From JAFGJU01 sp964570935 (GTDB taxonomy: Bacteria; Eisenbacteria; RBG-16-71-46; JAFGJU01), in the NCBI GenBank assembly GCA_964570935.1, contig CAZMZP010000075.1, forward strand, positions 1-64,000: 64,000 nt of DNA. Direction: 5' to 3'. The translations under genes and the position numbers were made by a program. Below are positions 1 to 7,377 of the stretch, in pieces (within the stretch, counting starts at the first letter, position 1; every line of letters starts with the position of its first letter). The notes below the pieces were generated by a model. It did no database searches and was not told where the DNA came from. It saw only the letters and a program-made list of their open reading frames with translations.

Positions 1-459
1 TTGCTCCCGGGCTCCGCCGATGATGCGGACTTTCTTCACGTCTTTCTCTAGCCCCAACGCCTGCAGCACTACACCGGCGGCGATGGAAGCCAGGAAGGTA
101 ACAGCCCCGTAAACGACGCAAGCCCTCCACCCGAGGAGAACAATGAACATCGTGAGAATGATGGGGTTGAGGAGGGGCGAAGCTAGGACGAAGGACATCG
201 TCGCTCCGAACGGAACGCCCGCCCGCAGGAGTCCAACCGTCACCGGGATCGTCGAGCAGGAGCAGAAAGGCGTCACCGCCCCAAGGGTCGCGCCGAAGAA
301 GTTGCCCAGTAACCCTCTCTTCGAAAGCCATCTGCGCAGTGTCTCGGCGGACACGTACTGCAGAACTAGACCGACGAGTGTGCTGATGCCGAGGAAAAGC
401 GCGGTCAGCTCGACCAAGATCAATCCGAAGAATTGAAGAGACATCCTTAGCGAATTCAT
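1..459 (-). CDS. arsP: ArsP/DUF318-family permease, partial (C-terminus beyond window start)
   Basis: Read on the minus strand from an ATG at 459, a second in-frame ATG lies at 444; the frame is open for 153 codons to the window edge, so the C-terminal half is missing. The protein is hydrophobic with several membrane segments and carries the family hallmark PFCSCSTIPVT at about residues 62-72, whose CxC sits in a membrane helix in ArsP/YraQ (PF03773) permeases. Characterised ArsP exports trivalent organoarsenicals; SO_0444-type relatives have been linked to other metals, so the substrate is uncertain. It is the last visible gene of the leftward arsR-led unit, 4 bases after the DUF2703 frame, which agrees with metalloid export. 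Confidence 0.8.
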   Translation of the reverse strand, partial: MNSLRMSLQFFGLILVELTALFLGISTLVGLVLQYVSAETLRRWLSKRGLLGNFFGATLGAVTPFCSCSTIPVTVGLLRAGVPFGATMSFVLASPLLNPIILTMFIVLLGWRACVVYGAVTFLASIAAGVVLQALGLEKDVKKVRIIGGAREQ

Positions 460-463
460 ACCC

Positions 464-940
464 TCACGGACCCTTGTGCGCGGTGTGCTCGGCTGCGCCT
501 ACGGCGCGGACGATGAGCCCGGCCGGAATCGCCTCGTACGTTGCCCCGCAAACTGAGACGGTGCGGCACTCGGCATTCCCGCACAGGCATCGCAGCAGGG
601 GCTCGAGGCCGCCTGGGCGCCCAGCCACTGCTCCAGGGACCGTCCATCGATCCAGACGCGATTCGATTCCAGAGGAGCCTTGAAGAAAGTGGCCTCGTCC
701 AGGCGCTCCGTCTCGAGAACCGCCTGGATACCCGCTGGGGCGAGCGAACTCTTCAGATGTTCGAAAGCCTTGGACCTCCTGCTCCGTCGATGCGCACCGG
801 GGGCACGTCTTGTCGGAGGCGTCGACCAGCCGTTGCCATCGGAGGGTGAGGGTGTGTGCGTCCGTGGCAAGACCGGAGAATCGAGCAGCGAAGCCCGCAA
901 AGAGAGCGGCGGAGATGCAGCCTAGGAACAGAACGCGCAT
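464..940 (-). pseudogene. DUF2703 domain protein with two compensating frameshifts
   Basis: From ATG 940 the frame opens with an apparent signal peptide (MRVLFLGCISAALFAGFAAR) and then LTLRWQRLVDASDKTCPRC, typical of DUF2703 proteins, which accompany arsenic permeases. At about 763-768 the homologous reading continues in the next frame (AFEHLKSSLAPAGIQ, then ESNRVWIDGRSLEQWLG and SSPCCDAC). At about 580-585, in a run of G, it returns to the first frame (NAECRTVSVCGATYEAIP) and stops at 464. One extra base and one missing base would restore a single reading frame of about 158 residues. Either the gene is decaying or the assembly has two indel errors. An upstream in-frame ATG at 976 would overlap the preceding ABC gene. 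Confidence 0.7.
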
Positions 941-972
941 AGAATCCCCCAAAAGCCGGGGAAAGCGGGTAA

Positions 973-1662
973 TCAACGAGCGACCGTCATGCCGTCGGCC
1001 GGGTCACAGCATCCCTCGTCGAGATGCACTCGATGAGTACCGATTCGAGCAGCTTCGGGACTGTGCGTGACCATGATCACGGTCCGCCCTTCTCGGGCGT
1101 TCAGATCCCGGAGGATCTCCAGGATCTCCGCGGCCAGTGCGGGATCAAGGTTGCCGGTTGGCTCATCGGCTAGGATTACCTTGGGATTGTTGCTGAGCGC
1201 CCGCGCCATGGCAACCCGCTGCTGCTGGCCGACGGAGAGCTCCCGGGGCAAATGGTCCATCCGGTCGGCAAGTCCCAGTCGATCGAGGAGATCCTTCGCC
1301 CGCCTCCCATGATTGCCATTGCAGTTGGTTGAGAGAGACATCGGCACCATGACGTTCTCGTACGCCGAGAGGTAGGGAATGAGGTTGAAGCTCTGGAGGA
1401 CAAACCCGACGCTCCGATTGCGGTATTCGGACAGCCGCCGCTCGTCGAGGCTTCCCAGGTCGGTGCCGTGGAACATCACGCGCCCGGAGGTAGGCCGAAT
1501 GAGCCCCCCGAGCGTCAAGAGCAGCGTGGTCTTCCCTGATCCCGACGGACCCGTAACCGTCACGAAATGGTGCGGTTCGATGGTGAGGGATACGTCCCGC
1601 AGGGCATGCACAATCCCGCGTCGGCTCGCGTATGATTTTGTGACCTTATGAAGTGTGAACAT
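973..1662 (-). CDS. ABC transporter ATP-binding protein, LolD/MacB type
   Basis: The 229-residue protein is a complete nucleotide-binding domain: Walker A GPSGSGKTT near residue 39, Q-loop at VGFVLQSFNLIPYLSA, a signature at LSVGQQQRVAMARAL (canonical LSGGQ altered to LSVGQ), Walker B VILADEPTGNLD and the H-loop THS. The order and length fit the LolD/MacB/YknY family that powers FtsX-like permeases. ATG 1662 is preceded by an AGGAGG site, and the permease gene ends 3 bases upstream, so the two form one transporter. The tail LDEGCCDPADG has a vicinal Cys pair, unusual for the family and matching the Cys-rich tails elsewhere in this unit. The substrate is unknown; context suggests metalloid or envelope stress. 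Confidence 0.85.
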   Translation of the reverse strand: MFTLHKVTKSYASRRGIVHALRDVSLTIEPHHFVTVTGPSGSGKTTLLLTLGGLIRPTSGRVMFHGTDLGSLDERRLSEYRNRSVGFVLQSFNLIPYLSAYENVMVPMSLSTNCNGNHGRRAKDLLDRLGLADRMDHLPRELSVGQQQRVAMARALSNNPKVILADEPTGNLDPALAAEILEILRDLNAREGRTVIMVTHSPEAARIGTHRVHLDEGCCDPADGMTVAR

Positions 1663-1664
1663 CG

Positions 1665-2885
1665 CTAAACCTCCTGCAGGATCGACGCGGGATCGAGGCG
1701 CGTCGCGCGATAGATGGGGTACCAGCTCCCGAGGAGTGCGATGGCCACCGCGATCAGAAGCGACCAGACGAAGTAGATCGGAACCGGCTCGACCGCGAGT
1801 CCCGCAAGCTCCGGCCCCAGGATCAGGGCAGAGAGCGTTCCGAGCAGGTATCCGCCCACTCCGCCAAGTACACCCAAGATGATCGATTTCGCAAAGAATA
1901 GACGGTAGACGCTCCCGCGGGTAGCGCCGAGGGTCAGCAGCGTGCCAATCTCGCGCTTGCGCTCCTCGACGTTTGCCCACATGTAGTTTGCGATCGAGAT
2001 CGCTCCTACGAGGGAAATGATCACCAACAAGATCAAGGAGACCTTGGCCATCAAGCGGTTCGTCTCGATCTGGGTGTTCACGATCTGTCCGATGGTGGTG
2101 ATCCGTGTGTCCGGCAGGATGTTCCGCAGCTTGCCAAGAAGCCCGTCGGAAATCGCCGAGCAGCACCCCATAATCTCGATGGCGCTGACCTGCGGACCGA
2201 TCCCGAGGAGGGCTTGTACAACGTGGAGATGGGCATAGATGCGGTCGTCGTCGATGGTTCCTGTTTCCGGAAGGACCCGGGCTGTCATGAACTCCCGTCC
2301 TTCGATCGTGACTCTGCTCCCATCCTTTAGATTCAGTCGCTGTGCCACGACGCTGCCTACGAGCACGTCGGTGGGCGCGAGCGTGTCGATCGCCTTGCGC
2401 TGGAGTTTCTCATCCTTGTATGAAGGCCCCTTGCTCAACTCCGGGCTCGGGCCGCACGCGGCCGCGAGTTCCGCGCCGGCAAGACCGGCGCTCTGCCAGA
2501 TCGGCTTCGACTTCAGTTCGCTGGCCGGTAGGATGCCGGTAAGGACAACCGGGACGGCGGCGACCTTCACTCGCCGCGTCAGCTTGGGCGAGAGGTTATC
2601 CACACCCGGAAGCATAGACGTGGCGACCCGTTCCACATACTCTTCCGGGAAAGTCGGCGCATCGATATCAGCGGTGTAGTAGTCGTCCACGGAGGCGGCC
2701 TGCGGCAAGACCAGGATGTTTGCCCCCAAATTGTCGAGCTTGATCTTGACCGCCCGCTCGGAGACAGCGCTCATCGACTGGATACCGACAATGACGGCGA
2801 TTCCCAAGGTAATCGCGAGGAGTCCCGAGACCATGCGCGACTTTCTGAGCCACAGTTCCTTCCAGAGAATTGTGCGGACCTTCAC
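1665..2885 (-). CDS. ABC transporter permease, FtsX/MacB family
   Basis: This 406-residue permease has one N-terminal membrane helix (about residues 18-42), a large extracytoplasmic MacB-type core domain of about 220 residues, and three C-terminal helices ending with the FtsX-domain pattern ANVEERKREIGTLLTLGATRG and RATRLDPASILQEV. This is the half-transporter architecture that works as a dimer with the ATPase encoded 3 bases downstream. The start is GTG at 2885 behind a GGGGGAGG site, 12 bases after the Cys-rich exported protein gene. In known MacB systems such permeases couple ATP hydrolysis to motion of periplasmic partners; here the neighbouring Cys-rich thiol protein may be the partner (inference). 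Confidence 0.85.
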   Translation of the reverse strand: MKVRTILWKELWLRKSRMVSGLLAITLGIAVIVGIQSMSAVSERAVKIKLDNLGANILVLPQAASVDDYYTADIDAPTFPEEYVERVATSMLPGVDNLSPKLTRRVKVAAVPVVLTGILPASELKSKPIWQSAGLAGAELAAACGPSPELSKGPSYKDEKLQRKAIDTLAPTDVLVGSVVAQRLNLKDGSRVTIEGREFMTARVLPETGTIDDDRIYAHLHVVQALLGIGPQVSAIEIMGCCSAISDGLLGKLRNILPDTRITTIGQIVNTQIETNRLMAKVSLILLVIISLVGAISIANYMWANVEERKREIGTLLTLGATRGSVYRLFFAKSIILGVLGGVGGYLLGTLSALILGPELAGLAVEPVPIYFVWSLLIAVAIALLGSWYPIYRATRLDPASILQEV

Positions 2886-2897
2886 GCCGTCCTCCCC

Positions 2898-3650
2898 CTA
2901 CTTCACCGGACCGCAGGACTGGCTTCCGCCCTGGACAGTCGACGGGCAACAGCCGCCCACCCTTTTCGTCGCCGCCTGCACGAGGCTCGCGACGTCCGCC
3001 GCGCCGGCGTAGGTGGCCGTAACCTGGCCTTGGGCGTTCACCACCAGGGTAACCGGCTCCGTGTAAGCGCGGTTGACCTTCATCTGGCCAAGAAAGGCTG
3101 CTTCCGCCGGGTCGTCCATGTCGATCTGGACCGTGACGCACTGATCTTTCATCTGCCCGCACGCGGCCGCACAAGCGGCCGACGCCCCGGACTTCGTGGC
3201 CATGCCCTTTCGGCTCACGGAAATGAGGACCGCTTTGCCCGTTTGGAGCACCAGAAGGACCTCGGCCTTCTTCGGCGAAGGGACCATGGCGACGAGGTTG
3301 TCCGCTGTCGCCTGCGCCGCTGGCAGACCGCCCACGAGGGCGCCATTGCGCGCCGTGAGAAGAATGAGCGGAACGGGCGCGCCGGCCAGCCGGAATTTCG
3401 CGACCAGCTCCGCGTTGGCAGCGTCGGACCGGTTGAGCACGACCAAGACCGATTTCTTCACTTGCTTCATCGCCTGCGCGACCATGTCCTTCGCCTGGTC
3501 GACACCTGTCGCCCCCTGGTCCGTGACAAGGATGAAGGCCACTTTCCCGTTCTTCGCGGCTGAGTTCACGTCATTCTGCGCCGAGGCCGCAGCGAGCGAC
3601 GTCAACAAGCCAAGCAGAAGAATTCCTAAACCGAAACTACGCAGTATCAT
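2898..3650 (-). CDS. Exported Cys-rich protein with CC-motif tail, thioredoxin-fold-like
   Basis: The 250-residue product begins with a clear signal peptide (residues 1-24, cleavage near ASAQ), so it acts outside the cytoplasm. Two repeating alpha/beta blocks (AFILVTDQGATGVDQAKDM; EVLLVLQTGKAVLISVSRK) look like thioredoxin-type folds without a CxxC at the usual place. A cluster AACAAACGQMKDQC lies mid-protein and the tail has GGCCPSTVQGGSQSC. The tail resembles those of the neighbouring ArsR and of the protein at 5458-6204, so a metalloid or thiol-relay role is plausible but unproven. ATG 3650 follows a GGAGGAAC site. It sits between arsR and the ABC permease in one leftward unit. Confidence 0.6.
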   Translation of the reverse strand: MILRSFGLGILLLGLLTSLAAASAQNDVNSAAKNGKVAFILVTDQGATGVDQAKDMVAQAMKQVKKSVLVVLNRSDAANAELVAKFRLAGAPVPLILLTARNGALVGGLPAAQATADNLVAMVPSPKKAEVLLVLQTGKAVLISVSRKGMATKSGASAACAAACGQMKDQCVTVQIDMDDPAEAAFLGQMKVNRAYTEPVTLVVNAQGQVTATYAGAADVASLVQAATKRVGGCCPSTVQGGSQSCGPVK

Positions 3651-3747
3651 TTCGTTCCTCCTGTGGTGCAGATCCCTTGTTCCATTCGTGAACCTTGTCT
3701 ATCTTCAGGGTCGAACGACCCGATTAATAAGGAAAGCCGCTGGCTGT

Positions 3748-4116
3748 TCACTTCGGGCAACACCCTCCGGACGCCCTGATCTTCGTCGCCCGTTTCCGGT
3801 CGGCGGCAAGCCCCGGTACGCCGACGAAACACTGCCCGAGACACTCGAGCAGCTTCTGGTGAAAAGGGGTTTGGGCCGGGCGCAGCTTGTAGAAGCACCA
3901 GAGCCCCTGTTTGCGCACCTCGACCAGTCCCGCCCGGCGCAAGTAATTGAGGTGGTGGGACGCCTTGGCCTGCGGCACCTCCAGGATGACAATGATGTCG
4001 CTTACGCAGAGCTCGCCATCCTGGAGCACATGGAGGATGCGTAGGCGGATCCGATCCGCAAAGGCCCGGAACATCTTGTCGACCTGGGAGCTGGTCTTGG
4101 TTCTGACGGTGCTCAT
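3748..4116 (-). CDS. arsR: ArsR-family transcriptional regulator with GGCCP tail
   Basis: This is a winged-helix ArsR/SmtB repressor: MFRAFADRIRLRIL opens the domain, ELCVSDIIVILEVPQAKASHHLNYLRR covers the recognition region, and VRKQGLWCFYKL the wing. The classic ELCVCDL metal-binding motif is changed to ELCVSD, leaving a single Cys there, but the C-terminus adds IRASGGCCPK, and further Cys occur at LECLGQCF. Inducer binding has therefore probably moved to the tail (inference). I chose ATG 4116 because the promoter's expected start of transcription falls near 4135; the upstream ATG at 4134 would be essentially leaderless. It heads the leftward unit down to the ArsP permease and faces a second arsR across a divergent intergenic region. 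Confidence 0.85.
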   Translation of the reverse strand: MSTVRTKTSSQVDKMFRAFADRIRLRILHVLQDGELCVSDIIVILEVPQAKASHHLNYLRRAGLVEVRKQGLWCFYKLRPAQTPFHQKLLECLGQCFVGVPGLAADRKRATKIRASGGCCPK

Positions 4117-4141
4117 CGTTCTGTTTATACTCATCTACCTG

Positions 4142-4171
4142 ATTATAGTTCCCGGACCATCCTCCTGTCAA
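4142..4171 (-). promoter_or_regulatory. Sigma-70 promoter of leftward arsR unit
   Basis: On the minus strand TTGACA (4171-4166) and TATAAT (4147-4142) match both consensus hexamers exactly, with an 18-base spacer. Transcription should start near 4135, just ahead of arsR. An ArsR operator is expected to overlap this site but no clean palindrome is evident. Confidence 0.8.
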
Positions 4172-4512
4172 GCGAATAGGCGCAAGACGTTTCTGTGGTC
4201 CTGGCAATAGACTGTGACCCTGTCGCTTATGGCGTTCTCTTTGGTGCCAGGCCCGAGGAGAAGAACGACCTTGCGGGGCCGTGAAGTACCGGTGCGTGTG
4301 ATTCCCGCCACGGCCTCGACCCCCTTTGTCCTTCGGAGGCGGTACGCCCTCGACCCAGACCCAGGTGAGGACGAGTCGCAAGAGCCTTCGAGGGCACGCG
4401 GATGTTTAGGCAGGATGCATTGATGAGTAGGAAAGCCTGAGTGGCGATTTGACCTTAAGGTCTCTTTGCCATAACGCCCGCCATCAATCTCATCAAAAAA
4501 AACAACTCGACC
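4172..4512. other. Intergenic region between divergent arsR genes, no gene recognised
   Basis: About 340 bases separate the two outward-facing arsR promoters. Both strands carry short open frames (for example 4214-4423 on plus) but none has a recognisable domain or a convincing ribosome site. The stretch may hold a decayed gene or regulatory DNA. I see no inverted terminal repeats that would mark an insertion sequence. Confidence 0.4.
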
Positions 4513-4541
4513 TTGACATTCACAATCGGGCAGGCTATAAT
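4513..4541 (+). promoter_or_regulatory. Consensus sigma-70 promoter of rightward arsR unit
   Basis: TTGACA at 4513-4518 and TATAAT at 4536-4541 are separated by exactly 17 bases, a perfect consensus. The AT-rich stretch just downstream contains GTAT and ATAC flanking a short spacer (GTATTGTATAGATAC), a plausible ArsR operator overlapping the start of transcription. The promoter lies 44 bases before the arsR start. Confidence 0.85.
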
Positions 4542-4585
4542 ATGTGGTATTGTATAGATACGCAGATATAACCGAGGAGCTGAAG

Positions 4586-4918
4586 ATGCAGGATGAAACA
4601 GCCCTATTCAAAGTCTTGGGCGATCAGACTCGGCTTAGGTTGGCGATTTTGCTCGCTATCAAGGGTGAAATATGTGTGTGCATGTTGGCCCGGGCGCTTG
4701 ATGAACCTGACTTCAAGGTATCTCGTCACCTTGGAATCATGCGTTCGGCCGGAATGGTAGAGGCCCGGCGCGAAGGGACATGGATGCACTACAAGCTTGC
4801 AGAGCCGAGGCATCGCTTGGAGGAACGCCTGCAGACGTGCTTCCGCGACTGCCTGGCAGATCACAAAACGGTCATGGCGGACCTGACGCGCTTAGAAAAG
4901 TTGAGTTGCCCAAAGTGA
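4586..4918 (+). CDS. arsR: ArsR-family transcriptional regulator
   Basis: The 110-residue protein is a compact ArsR/SmtB repressor. LFKVLGDQTRLRLAILL starts the winged helix, EICVCMLARAL keeps the vicinal CVC of the arsenite-binding motif, and FKVSRHLGIMRSAGMVEARREG is the DNA-reading helix and wing. Additional Cys occur near the end (LQTCFRDCL and a terminal SCPK). ATG 4586 is preceded by GAGGAG at 4574-4579, which favours it over the upstream start at 4544, the latter lying only a few bases after the -10 box. It heads the rightward unit through arsA. Binding of trivalent arsenic or antimony is expected to release it from the promoter. Confidence 0.9.
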   Translation: MQDETALFKVLGDQTRLRLAILLAIKGEICVCMLARALDEPDFKVSRHLGIMRSAGMVEARREGTWMHYKLAEPRHRLEERLQTCFRDCLADHKTVMADLTRLEKLSCPK

Positions 4919-4931
4919 AGGACAAAGACAC

Positions 4932-5057
4932 ATGACCCACAGGACCAGACTTCTTTTTATCTGCACCGGAAACTCATGCCGCAGCCAGATGGCCGAGGGG
5001 CTGGGCGCGAGCGCGACTAAATTCGGGCGTTCATCGAGACGTTGCCGGATGCCTTGA
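4932..5057 (+). pseudogene. arsC: arsC remnant (thioredoxin-type arsenate reductase N-terminus)
   Basis: An ATG 14 bases after arsR opens a 41-codon frame whose first 28 residues, RLLFICTGNSCRSQMAEG, are the P-loop of low-molecular-weight-phosphatase-type arsenate reductases (CxGNSCRSQMAEG). The similarity then stops and the frame ends at 5057, while intact ArsC is about 130-140 residues. A short in-frame stretch in another frame (FIETLPDALNRG, about 5030-5065) resembles a C-terminal end, which suggests an internal deletion of roughly 300 bases. The second and third catalytic Cys are absent, so this copy cannot reduce arsenate. The island therefore appears to rely on arsenite entry or on a reductase elsewhere. 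Confidence 0.75.
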
Positions 5058-5097
5058 ATCGGGGCAGCACATCCAGAAGGAAAGAAAGGAGTTAGAG

Positions 5098-5421
5098 ATG
5101 ACACAGCATCAAGACGGTCAGTCGGCAATCGATGGGGGTTCGACGGGCCTGGACGCCCGCATGACTGAGCTGGTCGCCATTGGCGCTTCTGTTGCGGGGC
5201 ATTGCCAGTCGTGCCTCACCTATCATATCTCGAAGGCGAAAGAGCTTGGTATCGCGGAAGACCTGATCCGGGCGGCCATTTCTGTGGGACACATGGTGGA
5301 AAAGGGTGCCATGTCGGCCATGCGTGAGTTTGCCAAGAGCGCCGTCCACGCCTCGGTCCAGAACGGGCCCGCTTGTTGCGCGGGCGCGCCGTCGCAAGAC
5401 GGCAGGAATTGTTGTGGATGA
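5098..5421 (+). CDS. Carboxymuconolactone decarboxylase/AhpD-like protein
   Basis: The 107-residue protein matches the small CMD/AhpD helical family: ELVAIGASVAGHCQSCLTYHISKAKELGI holds the CxxC-x3-H redox centre, followed by DLIRAAISVGHMVEKGAM. AhpD-type proteins use this pair for thiol peroxidase or disulfide chemistry, and such genes are frequent in ars operons, where their role is not settled. The tail adds unusual Cys pairs (ACCAGAPSQDGRNCCG), another instance of the vicinal-Cys tails seen in this island. An AAGGAG site lies 9 bases before ATG 5098. It follows the broken arsC and precedes the anchored Cys-rich protein. Confidence 0.8.
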   Translation: MTQHQDGQSAIDGGSTGLDARMTELVAIGASVAGHCQSCLTYHISKAKELGIAEDLIRAAISVGHMVEKGAMSAMREFAKSAVHASVQNGPACCAGAPSQDGRNCCG

Positions 5422-5457
5422 GACCATCACAAAACCACTGACAAGGAGAACTAGGCA

Positions 5458-6204
5458 ATGAGCCAGACTAACGAGACGAACAAACCGGAGACCAACATGG
5501 AACGATTGAAGGAAGAGGCGTCGTCCTGTGGACCCGGGTGCAACTGCAATACCGGGGCGTCCGGACGCGCACGATGGGTGCTGGGCGCAATCATCATTGT
5601 GGTCGCCGGCGTGCTTGTCGCCAGGGCGGCGATGAAAAGCGACAGCGTTTCGGCGCAGAAGGCCGATACTGCTTTTGGCGCCATGGCTGGTGCCGAGCCT
5701 GCCGCACAACCTTCCGATGACGCATCGAAGGCGGCAACATCCGCCCCCTTACCGAATGAGAATCCAGCGGAAAGCGACCAGTCTGGGCCGCAGGATACTG
5801 GAGACAAGCAGGAAAGAGGGTCGGTTGTCTGTGGCGAGTTGATCCAGTCGCTGGGTGATCTGAATCAAAAGGCGATGGATAGGGACGGCGTCTTCGTTTT
5901 CCTGGCGGGAAACAATGCCGGAGAGAATCGCGAGGTCGCCTCGGTCATCGAAAAAGGCGCCGCCACCCTTCGGGGCCGCAAGATCAACATGGGGGTCTTC
6001 ACCCTTGAGACGGGTTCGAGCCAATACGCGGACCTTGCGAAACAAGTTGCTCCGCCGTGCGTCCTCGCCTTGGCCAAAGGGCGCGGATCGTCCGCCGTCA
6101 GTGACGACATCACCGAGGCAAAACTGATGCAGGCGTTTGTCACGGCATCCAGCGCTGGCGGGGGATGTTGTCCTAGCGGCGCGTCTTCGGCAGGCTGCAA
6201 GTAA
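5458..6204 (+). CDS. Membrane-anchored Cys-rich protein with CC tail
   Basis: The 248-residue protein starts with a Cys cluster (SSCGPGCNCN, about residues 22-31) on the likely cytoplasmic side, then one membrane helix (WVLGAIIIVVAGVLVARAAM, about 40-59), an Ala/Ser/Pro linker and an alpha/beta domain (GVFVFLAGNNAGENREVASV; VAPPCVLALAKGRG) that looks thioredoxin-like. It ends in GGGCCPSGASSAGCK. The fold prediction and tail match the exported protein at 2898-3650, which suggests paralogous parts in the two ars units. AAGGAG precedes ATG 5458. It lies 12 bases before a CcdA/ArsG-like membrane gene; an ArsF-like or thiol-transfer partnership is possible but unproven. Confidence 0.6.
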   Translation: MSQTNETNKPETNMERLKEEASSCGPGCNCNTGASGRARWVLGAIIIVVAGVLVARAAMKSDSVSAQKADTAFGAMAGAEPAAQPSDDASKAATSAPLPNENPAESDQSGPQDTGDKQERGSVVCGELIQSLGDLNQKAMDRDGVFVFLAGNNAGENREVASVIEKGAATLRGRKINMGVFTLETGSSQYADLAKQVAPPCVLALAKGRGSSAVSDDITEAKLMQAFVTASSAGGGCCPSGASSAGCK

Positions 6205-6216
6205 GGGGGCCGCCAT

Positions 6217-6918
6217 ATGCTGGAGACAATCACACGGGGGTTGCAGGAAGGCAGTTCCAGCGCCATCGCTCTTCCCCTGGCGTTTGCCCTGGGACTGGTC
6301 AGCGCGGTTGCCAGCGCGTGTTGCACACTCCCGGCCATGGGTATGTTGGTTGCGTATTCAGGAACGCGTGAGACCCATGACCGTCGTTCGACAGTCATGT
6401 CGGCCCTCTGGTTCCTTATCGGCACCACGCTGGCCCTGGTCATCCTGGGGTTTGTCGCTGGGCTGGTCGGTCAGGCGGCGCAATCGTTTCTCGGACGATA
6501 CTGGAGGCTGTTCGCCGGGGTCGTTGCGGTGCTCGTGGGACTCGGAACGCTGAAACTGATTCGATTGCCGACGTTCTCCAAGGGAACGAAGAAACGAAAT
6601 TCCAAAAAGAACCGCGATGGAATCGACGCCGTGCTTGGCGGACTTTTCCTCGGCGGCGGCGTGGCTGCCTGTTCCCTGCCGTGCAATCCTGGAATATTCA
6701 TAGTGCTCGGCGCCAGTGTTCTCATGGGAAAGCTGGTATGGGGCATGGTCCTCATGGCTGCTTTCGCAGTCGGGTTCAGCGTGCCTCTGGCCGCCATTCT
6801 CTTCGGAGTTTCGCTCGGCAAGGCCTCCATAAGGGCCGGCAAAGCGGACGTTGTGATCCGTACGGTGGCGGGCGCGGTCCTGATTGGAGCGGGGCTCTAC
6901 CTTTTGGCGACATTTTAG
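6217..6918 (+). CDS. CcdA/DsbD-type membrane protein (ArsG-like)
   Basis: The 233-residue integral membrane protein has about six helices in two related halves. Each half begins with a Cys-containing motif, SACCTLPAMGML near residue 34 and ACSLPCNPGIF near 151, where CcdA proteins keep the Cys pair that carries electrons across the membrane. ATG 6217 follows a GGGGG site, and the gene is tightly packed after the Cys-rich anchored protein. CcdA normally supplies reductant to extracytoplasmic thioredoxins; a related family in ars clusters (ArsG) is assigned to aromatic arsenical efflux. The presence of two Cys-rich thiol proteins in this island favours the electron-carrier reading, but both remain open. 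Confidence 0.65.
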   Translation: MLETITRGLQEGSSSAIALPLAFALGLVSAVASACCTLPAMGMLVAYSGTRETHDRRSTVMSALWFLIGTTLALVILGFVAGLVGQAAQSFLGRYWRLFAGVVAVLVGLGTLKLIRLPTFSKGTKKRNSKKNRDGIDAVLGGLFLGGGVAACSLPCNPGIFIVLGASVLMGKLVWGMVLMAAFAVGFSVPLAAILFGVSLGKASIRAGKADVVIRTVAGAVLIGAGLYLLATF

Positions 6919-6942
6919 AGAGGATACAATAGTCAATACAAG

Positions 6943-7377
6943 ATGAGGGGAAAAACCTCGGAGAAGAACCATCATAGAACATCATATCCGCTATTCAGCA
7001 AGAAACACATTCCCGCATATGCCGCGGTAATTACGACATGGGCCGTTGTTTCTCTGGTGCTGGCCGCTGCATTGGCTGGCATTTCAGAAGTTCCATTCCT
7101 GCTCGCAACTATCTGGTCCTGTATTTCTGTAATGTCCGGCATGACGATCATGTTTACTGCGAGCGTAATTAATTTAGGAAAATCGGCGCCTGGGTTTCCT
7201 AGGTTGACTGTTGGTGAACAGGATCCGCCGGTGCCGCCGGTATGGTGTCCCGTTTTGACGGCTGCAGTAAATGCCGCAACCGAATTGTCAAGCGTTTTAG
7301 ATGTACCGGAAACGCATTCGCATCCGGCTGATCAGCGGAAAACCATGAATGAGGAGAACCGACATGAAGGTCTCTGA
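6943..7377 (+). CDS. Hypothetical membrane protein
   Basis: The 144-residue product is unrecognised. It has two predicted membrane helices (AAVITTWAVVSLVLAAALAGI and PFLLATIWSCISVMSGMTIMF, about residues 27-75) followed by a polar Pro-rich tail of about 65 residues that overlaps the arsD start. Its DNA is less GC-rich than its neighbours, and no strong ribosome site precedes ATG 6943 beyond an AAGATG context. The N-terminal two-helix half looks genuine, while the tail is low-complexity and could be accidental read-through of intergenic DNA. The position inside the rightward unit suggests co-transcription with arsDA. Confidence 0.4.
   Translation: MRGKTSEKNHHRTSYPLFSKKHIPAYAAVITTWAVVSLVLAAALAGISEVPFLLATIWSCISVMSGMTIMFTASVINLGKSAPGFPRLTVGEQDPPVPPVWCPVLTAAVNAATELSSVLDVPETHSHPADQRKTMNEENRHEGL

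Noticed and set aside
143..436. Plus-strand frame at the left edge
   Set aside because: It runs antisense to the ArsP-like permease, whose membrane pattern and PFCSCSTIPVT motif are unmistakable; no ribosome site or domain.
4214..4423. Short frame between the divergent arsR genes
   Set aside because: No domain, no ribosome site, low-complexity end; possibly accidental. Not called as a gene.
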